Source: Bacteroidota bacterium (GTDB taxonomy: Bacteria > Bacteroidota > Bacteroidia > Chitinophagales > Chitinophagaceae). Taken from it: a DNA stretch of 63,226 bases. This document shows positions 27,701 to 37,014 of the stretch, piece by piece (the first letter of the stretch is position 1; the number at the start of each line of letters is the position of its first letter). Location: contig JAEWKC010000008.1 in the NCBI GenBank assembly GCA_023386235.1, positions 1 to 63,226 on the forward strand, read 5' to 3'. Under the pieces are notes generated by a model, which was not told the origin of the DNA, did not search any database, and saw nothing but the letters and a program-made list of their open reading frames with translations. Both the position numbers and the translations under genes were made by a program.

Positions 27701-29082
27701 TACGTACTGTAAAAACTGAGAATGCTGTGGGCGATACAGTTGAGATCGTTATAGGTCGTACGGGCGAAATCAGAATTGCAGATATAGAAAACGACAGGCT
27801 ATTAAATACAACCAACATTCCTTACGGTTCTACACTGAGCGTAAAGAACGGACAGAAAATTAAGAAAGGCGATGTGATCTGTACCTGGGATCCGTTTAAC
27901 AACGTGGTGATCTCTGAAATAGATGGTGAAGTGAAGTTCGACAGTATTATAGAAGGTATCACATTCCGCGAAGAAGCCGACGAGCAAACTGGCCACAGAG
28001 ATAAAGTAGTTGTAGAAACAAAAGATAAAACCAAAATCCCTTCCCTGATCATAGAAGGAAAAGAAGAAAAAAGCTACAACCTGCCTGTAGGCAGCCGCCT
28101 GGTAGTGGAAGAAGGGGATAAAGTAAGAGCCGGACAGGTAATTGTAAAAATACCGCGTACCATGCGTAAGAGCGGCGATATCACCGGGGGTCTTCCGCGT
28201 GTAACCGAACTGTTCGAAGCACGTAACCCAAGCAATCCTGCCGTAGTAGCTGAGATAGATGGGGTGGTGCAGTTTGGTAATATCAAGAGAGGTAACAGGG
28301 AAATTGTGGTAGAGGCCAAAGACGGTATGGTGAAAAAATATCTTGTACCGCTTACCAGACAAATACTTGTACAGGATGGCGACTTTGTAAAAGCCGGTAC
28401 GCCATTGTCCGACGGACAGATAGCGCCTATCAATATCCTGGGCATTAAAGGTCCTTACGCCGTTCAGGAATATGTAGTGAATGAAATTCAGGAAGTATAC
28501 CGTTTACAAGGTGTAAAAATCAACGATAAGCACATTGAGGTAATCGTTCGTCAGATGATGAAGAAAGTAATCATCGTAGATGCCGGCGATACCAAATTCC
28601 TGGAAGAAGATTTAGAAGATCGTAACGATTTCAACGAAGAGAACGATAGAATTTTTGATAAAAAAGTAGTAGAAACAGAAGGTGGAAGCGCTAAATTCAA
28701 AGCCGGACAAATTGTATCGGTAAGAGAGTTGAGAGAAGAAAACTCCATGCTCCGCAGAGAAGATAAGGAATTGGTAACTGTAAGAGACGCCAAGCCCGCA
28801 ACAGCACAGCCTGTATTGCTGGGTATTACCAAGGCTTCTTTAGGCGTGCCAAGCTGGATATCTGCCGCTTCGTTCCAGGAAACTACCAAAGTACTTAGCT
28901 CTGCCGCTATTCAGGGTAAAACCGATCAAATGACAGGCCTGAAAGAAAACGTGATCACCGGGCACAAAATACCTGCCGGTACAGGTTTGCGCGAGCTAGA
29001 CAGAATGATAGTAGGAAGTAAAGAAGAATACGAATTGCTTACTACTACCCGCGAAGCCATGAGCTTTGACGATGAAGAGTAA
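24793..29082 (+). CDS. rpoC: DNA-directed RNA polymerase subunit beta'
   Basis: The complete 1429-residue beta' subunit. Seen in order: N-terminal zinc site (CACGKYK...CDRCG, about residues 66-89), 'LGKRVDYSGRSVIVVGP', the catalytic NADFDGDQM at about 470-478, the bridge-helix/trigger region with 'GARGSKQQVKQLAGIRGLM', the second zinc cluster (CEAKRGVCVKCYG) and 'AAQSIGEPGTQLTLRTFH'. Unusually, rpoB is not upstream; a lipoprotein gene is, and rpoC has its own promoter. A terminator follows at 29106. Confidence 0.98.
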   Translation: MAIKKDNRPKSNFSQITIGLASPDSILERSYGEVLKPETINYRTYKPERDGLFCERIFGPVKDYECACGKYKRIRYKGIVCDRCGVEVTEKKVRRERMGHIKLVVPIVHIWYFKSLPNKIGYLLGMSSKKLETIVYYERYAIIQPGVLEDKFQMGDLLSEEEYLDVIDTLPQDNQYLPDDDPQKFIAKMGAEAVSDLLAKLDLDSLSFTLRNAAANETSQQRRADALKRLSVVESFRDAQTRITNRPEWMVMQYIPVIPPELRPLVPLDGGRFASSDLNDLYRRVIIRNNRLKRLMEIKAPEVILRNEKRMLQESVDSLFDNSRKSNAVKAEGGRALKSLSDVLIGKQGRFRQNLLGKRVDYSGRSVIVVGPELKLHECGLPKDMAADLFKPFIIRKLIERGIVKTVKSAKKLVDKKEAIVWDILENVLKGHPILLNRAPTLHRLSIQAFQPKMIEGKAIQLHPLVTAAFNADFDGDQMAVHVPLSNAAILEAQLLMLASHNILNPQNGTPITLPSQDMVLGLYYITKGKKSTEEEVVRGEGKAFYSQEEVRIAYNEGIIDLHAHIKVKTNVREKNGEIANKLIETTVGRVIFNEFVPEKVGFVNALLTKKNLRDIIGEIINITDVPTTAKFLDDIKQLGFRMAFRGGLSFSVNDLLIPDTRDELLQRAKDEVEEVWDNYNMGLITNNERYNQVIDIWSRVDTRLTETLIHEMKTDKQGFNSVYMMLDSGARGSKQQVKQLAGIRGLMAKPRKSGSTGSEIVENPILSNFKGGLNVLDYFISTHGARKGLADTALKTADAGYLTRRLVDVAQDVVISEEDCGTLRGITTTALKDNEDIIAPLSERIEGRTSLHDVLDPLTGEIIIEAGEEITHDKAVEIDESGVDSIEIRSVLTCEAKRGVCVKCYGKNLATGYLAQKGDSVGIIAAQSIGEPGTQLTLRTFHVGGIAGSSSIESSITAKFDGTIQFDGLRTVKTENAVGDTVEIVIGRTGEIRIADIENDRLLNTTNIPYGSTLSVKNGQKIKKGDVICTWDPFNNVVISEIDGEVKFDSIIEGITFREEADEQTGHRDKVVVETKDKTKIPSLIIEGKEEKSYNLPVGSRLVVEEGDKVRAGQVIVKIPRTMRKSGDITGGLPRVTELFEARNPSNPAVVAEIDGVVQFGNIKRGNREIVVEAKDGMVKKYLVPLTRQILVQDGDFVKAGTPLSDGQIAPINILGIKGPYAVQEYVVNEIQEVYRLQGVKINDKHIEVIVRQMMKKVIIVDAGDTKFLEEDLEDRNDFNEENDRIFDKKVVETEGGSAKFKAGQIVSVRELREENSMLRREDKELVTVRDAKPATAQPVLLGITKASLGVPSWISAASFQETTKVLSSAAIQGKTDQMTGLKENVITGHKIPAGTGLRELDRMIVGSKEEYELLTTTREAMSFDDEE

Positions 29083-29105
29083 TCGGGTGTATTCACCCAA
29101 ATAAT

Positions 29106-29146
29106 AAAAAAAATCCGTTTCAATTGTTTGAAGCGGTTTTTTTTTG
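29106..29146 (+). terminator. Rho-independent terminator after rpoC
   Basis: Hairpin with arms CCGTTTCAA and TTGAAGCGG (one G-U pair) between an A-tract and a run of nine T. Confidence 0.85.
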
Positions 29147-29335
29147 TTGCGGGGTTGTAACTGATTTATTCATTTTCATTTAAAAGATAAATACTTCCTT
29201 AAGTTGCGTAGTAAATTTATCCATATCTTATCTGTATTTTATCCAAAAAGTTTTTGGAGGAGGATAGAATTTTACCCGTCAGCCCGATGCGAAAGCCGTT
29301 TAAATTATATTTTTCTTTTGTTACTTTCAATCGGT

Positions 29336-29954
29336 TTATTGCAGCTCCCCATTTTCCGCAACAATCACGCTGCCGTATGCAGAATTGGATGCAATCAGAA
29401 AAAACACAATTTTCCCGCCTTGCCTAAGGGCGTAAACAATCTGGTTTTCCTGGCTTCCCTTGTGCGAATGATCAAAAGAATAATCTTTTTTGTTTTTTTC
29501 TTTTTCCAGCTGCTCAAATGCTTCCCAGGGAATAGTTCCTTCCCAAATCTTTTTGGCTCCCAGGCTTTCCAGATGTTTTCTGAAAGACTGAACAAATTTA
29601 TACTCGTTCCAGGTGCCGGTATTGTATTCGCTATCTCCTTTTGCATTGAAGTATTTGACTGACAAACGCCCTTCAACAGGATAAAAACCGTTGCCCGTAT
29701 AAAATTCAAATAAGTTGAAATCCTGCTCCCTTTCATTCCGGCACAGTGTAATAGGGAAACTGACCTATGTCTGCCGTGCTTTCAGGAATAGTTTCGGGGT
29801 TGAATGCGGAGCCCGATACAATATTTCCATCCTGCTGAACAGGAATGGTATCAATATTCTGAGAGGCTGTTTCTGCTGTGGAATTGGTTTCACTTTCATT
29901 TTTGCACGATGCAAAAAGCAGTACCGTCACAAAGATTAGAATAGCAGTTTTCAT
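29336..29954 (-). pseudogene. Frameshifted lipoprotein gene
   Basis: Two reading frames make one protein. The first (ATG at 29954) has 'MKTAILIFVTVLLFASC' with a lipobox and runs through 'ADIGQFPYYTVPE' to a TGA at 29733-29735. The second frame continues without a gap as 'REQDFNLFEFYTGNGFYPVE', 'WNEYKFVQSFRKHLESLGAK' and 'IVFFLIASNSAYGSVIVAEN' to 29336. The break is one inserted or two deleted bases around 29735-29745. The layout resembles N-terminal domains of OmpA-type lipoproteins, with the FPY..PE segment first. Either a recent pseudogene or a sequencing error. Confidence 0.75.
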
Positions 29955-30203
29955 TTTATGATTTTTTATTGTTTTTAATAATGCGTACAAACTATACATA
30001 AAATTTAAAAAAATACAATGATGGATAATTAAGAAATTATTAAATATTTTTAATTGTCATCAGCGACTTCACAAAAAAGATGATGGCTCTCCTGTTAGTC
30101 AAGCTGGAGATAGCGGCAAATTTTATTTATTTTATAAAAATCAGGCGTACTCGTTTGTACGAGTAGGAAGGAAATTTTGCGAAAAACAGAAGCCAAACAG
30201 CAT

Positions 30204-30242
30204 AAAAAAACTCCCGAAGCTATTATTTAACTTCGGGAGTTT
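30204..30242 (-). terminator. Terminator of tRNA-Leu
   Basis: On the minus strand AAACTCCCGAAG pairs with CTTCGGGAGTTT across an 11-nt loop and is followed by seven T; it begins a few bases after the tRNA 3' end. Confidence 0.88.
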
Positions 30243-30245
30243 CTC

Positions 30246-30330
30246 TGGTGCGGATGGAGGGAGTCGAACCCGCACGCCTCGCGGCGCTAGATCCTAAGTC
30301 TAGTGCGTCTACCAATTTCGCCACATCCGC
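30246..30330 (-). tRNA. tRNA-Leu (anticodon TAG)
   Basis: Read on the minus strand: acceptor GCGGATG pairs with CATCCGC, anticodon stem CTAGA/TCTAG with loop CTTAGGA (anticodon TAG, reads CUA), long variable arm as expected for class II, T-loop GGTTCGACTCC. The 3' CCA is encoded at 30246-30248. Length 85 nt with CCA. Confidence 0.96.
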
Positions 30331-30367
30331 AGGATCTTTTTAGCCCGTTAACAATTATAACGGGGTG

Positions 30368-30375
30368 CAAATATA
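30368..30375 (-). promoter_or_regulatory. -7 promoter element of tRNA-Leu
   Basis: On the minus strand TATATTTG matches TAnnTTTG, 38 bp before the tRNA 5' end. A perfect 7-bp inverted repeat CCCGTTA/TAACGGG (30344-30364) lies in the leader between them. Confidence 0.55.
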
Positions 30376-30507
30376 AGATTAATTTGATAAATTGAAATAA
30401 TTATGGCAATAAATACCTTTTTTATGCAAAAAAATACTTGGCAGGTTATAAAGTACGCGGTGTAATTTAATGAAGATATTTTCGTTTATACTATATTGTT
30501 ACTATCC

Positions 30508-33500
30508 ATGAGATTCTGTACATTAAAAATCTTATTGTTCCTGTTGTTTCTGATGGGTTGGTTGTCAGGAATAGCGCAGCCATTCTCCACAATCGACCTC
30601 AGAAAACTTAAGCCCGAAGAGTACCAGAGAAAAGTTTTTCGTTCGGAAAAGACAACTACCGACGAGCTGAACAAATTTTCCCTGTTCCTCCAGAATCTTT
30701 ACAGTCAGTATAATTTCCTTTTTAATGCCAACGACCAAATGCAGCGCCTGCTACAGGAGGCTAAGAAATCTAACCGGGACGATTATTCACAACTGCTCAG
30801 GTTTTATCCGTATGATGCCCATGCTTTGGCGAGCAATAAATACCTGGATACCGTAGTGGAAAAAGCCACTACCGGCATTATCATGCACGATTTAAGAAGC
30901 AAGTGGGTAGATGAATTGTATTTTGTGCTGGGCAATGCTTATCATTTACAAAAGAAATACGACAGCGCTTTAGCGGTGTATCAATACATTAATTTTGCTT
31001 TTTCGCCAAGAGACGATGGCTATTTTGTGCCTATAGGAAGTAATGTAAGCAACAGCGAAAGTATTTTTTCGATGGTGACCAGAGAAAACACCCGATCTTT
31101 GCTGGCTAAATTTACCTCAACGCCTAAACGCAATGATGCTTTTTTATGGCAGATAAAAAATATGATAGACAGCGGCGATGTAGTGCAGGCGAACAGCTAT
31201 ATTCAATTGTTGCGCAACGATACCTATTTTCCCGACAGGTTGCGCCCGTATTTTGACGAAGTGCAGAGTTATTATTTTTACCAGCTTCACCGATGGGACA
31301 GCAGCGCTTTTTACCTCGAAAAAACAATGGATATTACGGAGAGCAACGCGTTGAAAGCCCGGAAAGAATTTTTAATAGCACAAATGTACAGTCGTACAGA
31401 CAGCCTGCGGCTGGCAAGGAATTATTTTGAAAAAGCCGCCAGGCGCACCATAGATCCTGAGCTTGAGCTGCATGCTTCCATAAGCGGTATTGCATTGGCA
31501 GATAATACTACAGAAGAGAAGATCAGTCAATTGCAACAGTTGGCCGACAAAGAAAAATTTTATACTTACAGAGACATCATTTATTACCGGCAGGGAAAAT
31601 TATTGCAGCAAAACGGCGAGTCGGCAAAAGCAAAAGCCGCTTTCAATAAAAGCATCACTTTCAACGCCGGCAATCCCCGGCAGCGTAGCAAAAGCTTTAT
31701 GGAACTGGCAGGCATTACCTACCGAAGCAATGATTACAAAGAATCGGCGGCGATTATAGACAGCATCACTTCTGCTTTTATTCCCGATAAAAGAGATTCC
31801 CTTTGGCTGGTAAATGTTAAAGGCCCGATGTCGAAGGTGAAAGATCTATATACCATTATTAGCAGAAATGACAGCATACTTGCAGTAGCCGCGATGCCCG
31901 AAAAAGAAAGAATGGCTTTTTTGGAAAAGGAAGCCAGAAGAATAAGACGAATGGCAGCCCGGCAAGGCAATGAAGACGTGATGGTGAATTTGGGGAATAC
32001 GGTGAGCACATCTGGCGAGCAACCAACCGTAGATATTTTCAGGAGCACTATCGCCTCGGGCGAGTGGTATTTCAATAGCCAATCGGCCATTACAGCCGGC
32101 TACAATGAATTTATCCGGCGATTCGGCAACAGGAAAAACGAAGATAATTGGATACGTTCTTCGCGCCAGAGAGTTGCAGGCGTTGTTAATGCGTCCGGCG
32201 GTTTACCGGTCGATAGTTTATCTGTGATCAATACCATAGACAGCAGCTATGTAACGGCGCAAGACCTGCTGCTGCTGCTACCGTTGAATGATGAGCAGAA
32301 AAAGCCTTATCTCGATTCCATTGCTTACGCGGTTTTTGATATTGGTAAAAATTTTCAGAACGGCATCATGGATTTTGACGCGTCCGTGCAGTACTACCGC
32401 GATTTTATTTATCATGCGCCAACATCGTCGTTAATACCCGAAGTGTTGTACAATTTATACATTAGCGGTTATTTGGCGCGAAATGCATCCTTAGCCGATT
32501 CGGCCAGAAACGCCTTGCTGAAAAATTATGCCGAATCGGATTGGGCCAGGCTTCTTTTATCGCAAAATACCGACGCGAAAATTTCCCCGGCCAGCATTGC
32601 CAATGATACTACAAAGGTATATGATATGATTTATCAGCCGTTTCTGGCAGGCAGGTTTCAGGAGGCGCTGGAAAATAAAAAAACAGCCGATGAAATGTAT
32701 GGCGATCATTACTGGACACCACAACTGATGTACATAGAAAGTATTTACTACGTTACGCAGCGGCAAGACAGCCTGGCAATGAATTATTTACAACTTTTAA
32801 AACAACGGTTCTCAAGTTCTGAAATGGTATCGAAAGCCGATGTGATGATAGATGTGCTGCAACGAAAATCAGCGATAGAAAAATATCTTACCGAGTTGGA
32901 AATTTCTCCTTATAGCCCGGAAAGAGAACCCGTAATAGCCCGAACAAGTTTTACCAAGCCCGCGGAGCAGGTAAATGAGCTATGGAAAGATTTACCAAAG
33001 GACGTAGTGATTGTTTTGGACAAGAATGGAAATCCTGTACCTAAGTTCCCGGAAACACTGGAAGATATAGCTAAGGCCGATAGAAAAATAGCTACCGGTC
33101 CGGAGTGGGAAGAGAAGCCGGCGATAGCAACGGAACCTGTGGAAGAAGAACAGAAAGAAGCGACCGTAGAAGAGCCGGCAACGGACACAAAAACAGAAGT
33201 GGCAGCAACACAGACGGAAACTAGTGCAGATTCTCTTCTGCCGCAACAAAGAAACCCGTTTGAAAAACCCGTAACGCCGCCTGCCGCGGAGCCTGACCCA
33301 TCGAAACAATTTACTTATGAAAAAGCGGTGGTTACCTATACCATGCTCGTGTTAGACAATGTAGATCAGGTTTACTTAAACGAAGTTGGCAACGCCTTTA
33401 ACAGGTTTAACCTCATCATGTTTGAAAATATCCATATAGATATTCAGCAAAAAACGGTAGGAGAAAGATATACCATCTTGCTGCTGGGCCCCTTTAAAGA

Positions 33501-33669
33501 TGGCAATGAAGCCAACGGTTATATAGGCGAAATAGCGCCGAATGTATCCAACACTATCATTCCCTGGCTGGATAACACGAAATATCTGATAAGGACGGTC
33601 AATAAAAATGACCTGGATAAAATCAACAGTCAGCAAGACCTGGAAAACTATTTAAAAAATCACCAATAG
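30508..33669 (+). CDS. sprE: T9SS PorW/SprE-type TPR protein
   Basis: A 1053-residue exported protein. The N-terminus is a signal peptide ending near SGIAQP; the lipobox Cys of classical SprE/PorW is not obvious. Residues 60-860 carry helical TPR-like repeats ('SKWVDELYFVLGNAYHLQKK', 'LRPYFDEVQSYYFYQLHRWD', 'LARNYFEKAARR'). A Glu/Thr/Pro/Ala-rich linker (about 870-935) leads to a C-terminal domain with 'VTYTMLVLDNVDQVYLNEVG' and 'IIPWLDNTKYLIRTV', as seen in PorW/SprE homologues of this order. These proteins are needed for type IX secretion and gliding. The ATG at 30508 gives the proper signal peptide. Confidence 0.78.
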   Translation: MRFCTLKILLFLLFLMGWLSGIAQPFSTIDLRKLKPEEYQRKVFRSEKTTTDELNKFSLFLQNLYSQYNFLFNANDQMQRLLQEAKKSNRDDYSQLLRFYPYDAHALASNKYLDTVVEKATTGIIMHDLRSKWVDELYFVLGNAYHLQKKYDSALAVYQYINFAFSPRDDGYFVPIGSNVSNSESIFSMVTRENTRSLLAKFTSTPKRNDAFLWQIKNMIDSGDVVQANSYIQLLRNDTYFPDRLRPYFDEVQSYYFYQLHRWDSSAFYLEKTMDITESNALKARKEFLIAQMYSRTDSLRLARNYFEKAARRTIDPELELHASISGIALADNTTEEKISQLQQLADKEKFYTYRDIIYYRQGKLLQQNGESAKAKAAFNKSITFNAGNPRQRSKSFMELAGITYRSNDYKESAAIIDSITSAFIPDKRDSLWLVNVKGPMSKVKDLYTIISRNDSILAVAAMPEKERMAFLEKEARRIRRMAARQGNEDVMVNLGNTVSTSGEQPTVDIFRSTIASGEWYFNSQSAITAGYNEFIRRFGNRKNEDNWIRSSRQRVAGVVNASGGLPVDSLSVINTIDSSYVTAQDLLLLLPLNDEQKKPYLDSIAYAVFDIGKNFQNGIMDFDASVQYYRDFIYHAPTSSLIPEVLYNLYISGYLARNASLADSARNALLKNYAESDWARLLLSQNTDAKISPASIANDTTKVYDMIYQPFLAGRFQEALENKKTADEMYGDHYWTPQLMYIESIYYVTQRQDSLAMNYLQLLKQRFSSSEMVSKADVMIDVLQRKSAIEKYLTELEISPYSPEREPVIARTSFTKPAEQVNELWKDLPKDVVIVLDKNGNPVPKFPETLEDIAKADRKIATGPEWEEKPAIATEPVEEEQKEATVEEPATDTKTEVAATQTETSADSLLPQQRNPFEKPVTPPAAEPDPSKQFTYEKAVVTYTMLVLDNVDQVYLNEVGNAFNRFNLIMFENIHIDIQQKTVGERYTILLLGPFKDGNEANGYIGEIAPNVSNTIIPWLDNTKYLIRTVNKNDLDKINSQQDLENYLKNHQ

Positions 33670-33841
33670 AAAAGGAAATCATAAAAATCAAAAGGATAAT
33701 TTTGTACAATGTAAAATATGAATATTTTTGTACGTTATTTGTCTCAACTGAGCAATTCATTCAGATAAGCAGTAAAGTCCATTCTTTTCAATTGATACAA
33801 GTAAAAAAAGTTATACTTTAGTTTATATAAAAAGTAAAATA

Positions 33842-36373
33842 TTGGCAAACGAAAAAATAAATAAAAAAAACACTGACACTACATCTTCCCCTGTGAAATG
33901 GTTGTGGCGATTGTTTTTTGCGGGTGTAGCAGGTGTGGTTTTAGTGCTGCTTCTGGCAAATTTCGGGGTGTTTGGCGAAATGCCTTCTATTGAAGAATTA
34001 CAGAATCCAAAAGCTTCAGAGTCAAGTCTTGTATTGGCGGATGACGGGTCGGTAATGGGGAAATACTATCGCCAGGACAGGGTGAATGTAGATTTTAAAC
34101 AAATCAGCCCATACGTAATTCAGGCATTGATAGCCACGGAAGATGAGCGTTTCTTTGATCATAGCGGCATAGACTTGCGTTCCATAGGCAGGGCGGTTTT
34201 CTCTTTAGGAAAGGATGGTGGCGCCAGTACTATTACCATGCAGACTGCAAAAAATCTTTTTACGGATTACAGTTACAATAAATTCATCAGGGTCATTCAA
34301 AAAATTAAAGAAGGTATCATTGCCATAAAACTGGAAATGAATTTTACCAAAGAAGAGATCATGACGCTTTATCTGAATACTGTTCCGTTCAGCGATAACG
34401 TATACGGTATTAGAAATGCTTCCAGAACTTTTTATCAAAAAGACCCGGACGATCTTACCATAGATGAGGCCGCCGTACTCATAGGTATGCTGAAAGCCTC
34501 TACCTTCTACAACCCAAGAATAAATCCTGAAAATTCTTTACGAAGAAGAAATACCGTAATCAATCAAATGGAGCGCAATAAATATATTACTTCAGCGCAG
34601 GCAGACGGATTTAAAGCAAAACCCATAGAATTGAATTATAGAAAAATAACTGATGCTACAGGTATAGCGCCTTACTTTAGAATGGTACTTTTAAACCAGG
34701 TAAAAGAATGGTGTAAAACCCATACCAAACCCGACGGCAACAACTACGATGTATACAAAGACGGATTAAAAATCTACACGACCATCAATCCTAAAATGCA
34801 GACCTACGCGGAAGAAGCGGTGAGCAGGCACTTAAGCTTTGCACAGAAAATTCTTAACAATCAGTCTAATATTAAAACCGGCTCCGTCTGGAAAACCGCG
34901 GCAGGCAAGCGCTCTTTAAATTATTGGATGAGGAGAACCGACAGGTGGAAGAATAACGAAGGCGCCGGCATGAGTGAAGAAGAAAATATCAAAACCTTTA
35001 ATGTAAAAGATTCCATGAGAGTATTTGCATGGAATAAAGACCGTTCAGAACTGGTGTATATGACTCCTTTGGATTCCATAAAATATCACCGGCAAATGCT
35101 GCAGGTTGGTTTTATGGCGATGGAGCCGTTAAGCGGAGCCATTAAAGCCTGGGTAGGAGGCATAGATTATAAAACATTTGGCTACGATCACGTAAACGTA
35201 GGCACCAAAAGGCAGGTGGGCTCTGTGATAAAACCCTTACTGTATTGTCTGGCTATAGATCAGGGTGGCTTTACGCCTACTTCAAGCGTAGTAGACGTGC
35301 AACAGTATTTCAGAGGTTTTGGCGCCGTGCCGGCAACGGGCGGTACATGTACGGGCAGAACCATGACAATGACAAGCGCGCTCAGCTGGTCCAGAAACTG
35401 CGCCACTGCTTATATTTTAAAGCAGCTGAATCCTGAAAGGAATGAGGGGGCAAAAATGTTCGTAAACTTTTTAAAGCTATGCGGCATCAAATCTAAGTTA
35501 GAGCCTTATCCTTCCATAGCTTTAGGCGCATCGGAGATTTCATTGTATGAAATGATGAAAGCCTACAGCATTTTTCCCGGAAGAGGGTTTAATGTGGAAC
35601 CCATGATGATCACCCGGATTGAATCGGCCGATGGCAATGTATTGTTTCAAAACACACCCAGAAGAGCAGAGGTTACCAGCGATATGGCGGCTACGCAAAC
35701 AGTGACCATGATGCAGAGCGTGGTAAACTCCGGCACGGCTCGAGGCATTTGGGGCTATGGTGTAAAAGGAGAACTGGCCGGTAAAACAGGTACTACCAAC
35801 GATAACAGTGATGCCTGGTATATAGGTTATTCGCCACAACTGATAGCAGGTGTATGGACAGGTTGCGATGACAGGTTTATAAGAATAGAAAGTTCTACAT
35901 CCGGTCAGGGCTCACGTCTGGCCATGCCTATTTGGGCTTATTTTTACGAGAAAGCTACTAAAGACGAAGAAACAGGCATTACAGATACGCTTAAGTTTAA
36001 CGAATACTATAGCGATACGCGTAACATTTTTTACGATTGGGTATACGATCCTATTCCTGATTCTGCATTCTATATTGGTGGAATTGAAGATCCGTTTGTA
36101 GGAGGTATAGGCACGCCAAGCGTACCGGAAATAGGGGCGGAAAGTGATACGTCAAACAGTAGCAACAGTAACCAGCCCGCGGTAGGTGGTGCAGCTGTAG
36201 AAAGAAAACTTGAGCCACAGCCTCAACCTCAGCAGCCCGCAACACCACCCGCCAATCAGCAGCAGCAACAGAATAATACACAGACCGAAGAAAGACCTCG
36301 GAGAAATAACGTTATTAATCGTATATTCAGGGGGAATAATAATCGTGAAGGCAACAATGCCGGGGAAAATTAG
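33842..36373 (+). CDS. Penicillin-binding protein 1A (bifunctional glycosyltransferase/transpeptidase)
   Basis: An 843-residue class A PBP. After a basic cytosolic tail and one TM helix (about residues 20-40) comes the GT51 domain: 'ATEDERFFDHSGID' (catalytic Glu near residue 99), 'GGASTITMQTAKNL' and 'YLNTVPFSDNVYGI'. The transpeptidase has SVIKP (SxxK, near 460), SRNC (SxN) and AGKTGTT (KTG, near 645). The tail of about 90 residues is rich in Gln, Pro, Asn and Arg. The start is a TTG at 33842; no nearby ATG fits. It lies 172 bp after sprE. Confidence 0.95.
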   Translation: MANEKINKKNTDTTSSPVKWLWRLFFAGVAGVVLVLLLANFGVFGEMPSIEELQNPKASESSLVLADDGSVMGKYYRQDRVNVDFKQISPYVIQALIATEDERFFDHSGIDLRSIGRAVFSLGKDGGASTITMQTAKNLFTDYSYNKFIRVIQKIKEGIIAIKLEMNFTKEEIMTLYLNTVPFSDNVYGIRNASRTFYQKDPDDLTIDEAAVLIGMLKASTFYNPRINPENSLRRRNTVINQMERNKYITSAQADGFKAKPIELNYRKITDATGIAPYFRMVLLNQVKEWCKTHTKPDGNNYDVYKDGLKIYTTINPKMQTYAEEAVSRHLSFAQKILNNQSNIKTGSVWKTAAGKRSLNYWMRRTDRWKNNEGAGMSEEENIKTFNVKDSMRVFAWNKDRSELVYMTPLDSIKYHRQMLQVGFMAMEPLSGAIKAWVGGIDYKTFGYDHVNVGTKRQVGSVIKPLLYCLAIDQGGFTPTSSVVDVQQYFRGFGAVPATGGTCTGRTMTMTSALSWSRNCATAYILKQLNPERNEGAKMFVNFLKLCGIKSKLEPYPSIALGASEISLYEMMKAYSIFPGRGFNVEPMMITRIESADGNVLFQNTPRRAEVTSDMAATQTVTMMQSVVNSGTARGIWGYGVKGELAGKTGTTNDNSDAWYIGYSPQLIAGVWTGCDDRFIRIESSTSGQGSRLAMPIWAYFYEKATKDEETGITDTLKFNEYYSDTRNIFYDWVYDPIPDSAFYIGGIEDPFVGGIGTPSVPEIGAESDTSNSSNSNQPAVGGAAVERKLEPQPQPQQPATPPANQQQQQNNTQTEERPRRNNVINRIFRGNNNREGNNAGEN

Positions 36374-36461
36374 CCCGAGTGAATAATCAGACTTCTGTTT
36401 ATTGGTTATTGGCGTATCGTAACCTGCCATTAGGATTTCTTAACCTGATAATTTCTTTCTT

Positions 36462-37013
36462 ATGGACAAAAGCAGCGGGCGCAAGATCATTTGGACTATC
36501 GGGCATTCCACACATTCCATGGAATCTTTTGTAGCAATGCTGCATAGCTTTCAAATAGAATTACTGGTAGATGTAAGAAGCTTCCCGGGTTCGAGAAAAT
36601 ACCCGCACTTCGGCAAAGATTATTTAGAAAAACACCTGCCGGAAAATAGCATTGAATATATGCACATGAAAGATTTAGGAGGCAGAAGAAAAGCTTTGCC
36701 GGAATCCGCGAATACCAGATGGAAAAACGCCAGCTTTCGTGCTTATGCTGATTACGCGGCAACCCCGGAATTTACAAATGCGCTTAGCCAGCTGGAAAAA
36801 CTTGCTTTGCTGAAACGTACAGCCTATATGTGTTCTGAAGCTGTCTGGTGGAGATGTCATCGTTCTATAATCTCAGATATTCTAAAAATAAACGGTTGGG
36901 AGGTAATGCATATTTTAGGGGTTAATAAAGCTTCTGAGCATCCTTATACAAGTGCCGCGCGCGTGCAAGACGGTAAGCTTTTTTATTCAGATAAAGATTT
37001 GTTTAGTCAGTAA
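36462..37013 (+). CDS. DUF488 family protein
   Basis: A 183-residue protein with the DUF488 hallmarks 'IWTIGHSTHSMESFV', 'LLVDVRSFPGSRKYPHF', 'HMKDLGGRRK' and 'AYMCSEAVWWRCHRSII'. The single Cys pair in the 'MCSE..WRCHR' segment is conserved in the family. Function is not established. Abuts the convergent GNAT gene (1 bp apart). Confidence 0.9.
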   Translation: MDKSSGRKIIWTIGHSTHSMESFVAMLHSFQIELLVDVRSFPGSRKYPHFGKDYLEKHLPENSIEYMHMKDLGGRRKALPESANTRWKNASFRAYADYAATPEFTNALSQLEKLALLKRTAYMCSEAVWWRCHRSIISDILKINGWEVMHILGVNKASEHPYTSAARVQDGKLFYSDKDLFSQ

Positions 37014-37014
37014 G

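Noticed and set aside
25314..28889. Many antisense ORFs of 60-186 codons within rpoC
   Set aside because: They lie opposite a clearly conserved gene, show no protein motifs, and reflect its codon bias.
29204..29662. 152-codon plus-strand ORF
   Set aside because: Antisense to the frameshifted lipoprotein gene, which has a lipobox and continuous protein sense on the other strand.
30148..30165. Small palindrome TACTCG/CGAGTA before the tRNA-Leu terminator
   Set aside because: Only six base pairs and no T-run or adjacent gene start; could be chance.
30070..30298. Open frame running through the tRNA-Leu region on the plus strand
   Set aside because: No start codon, and it reads through the terminator and tRNA; typical spurious ORF.
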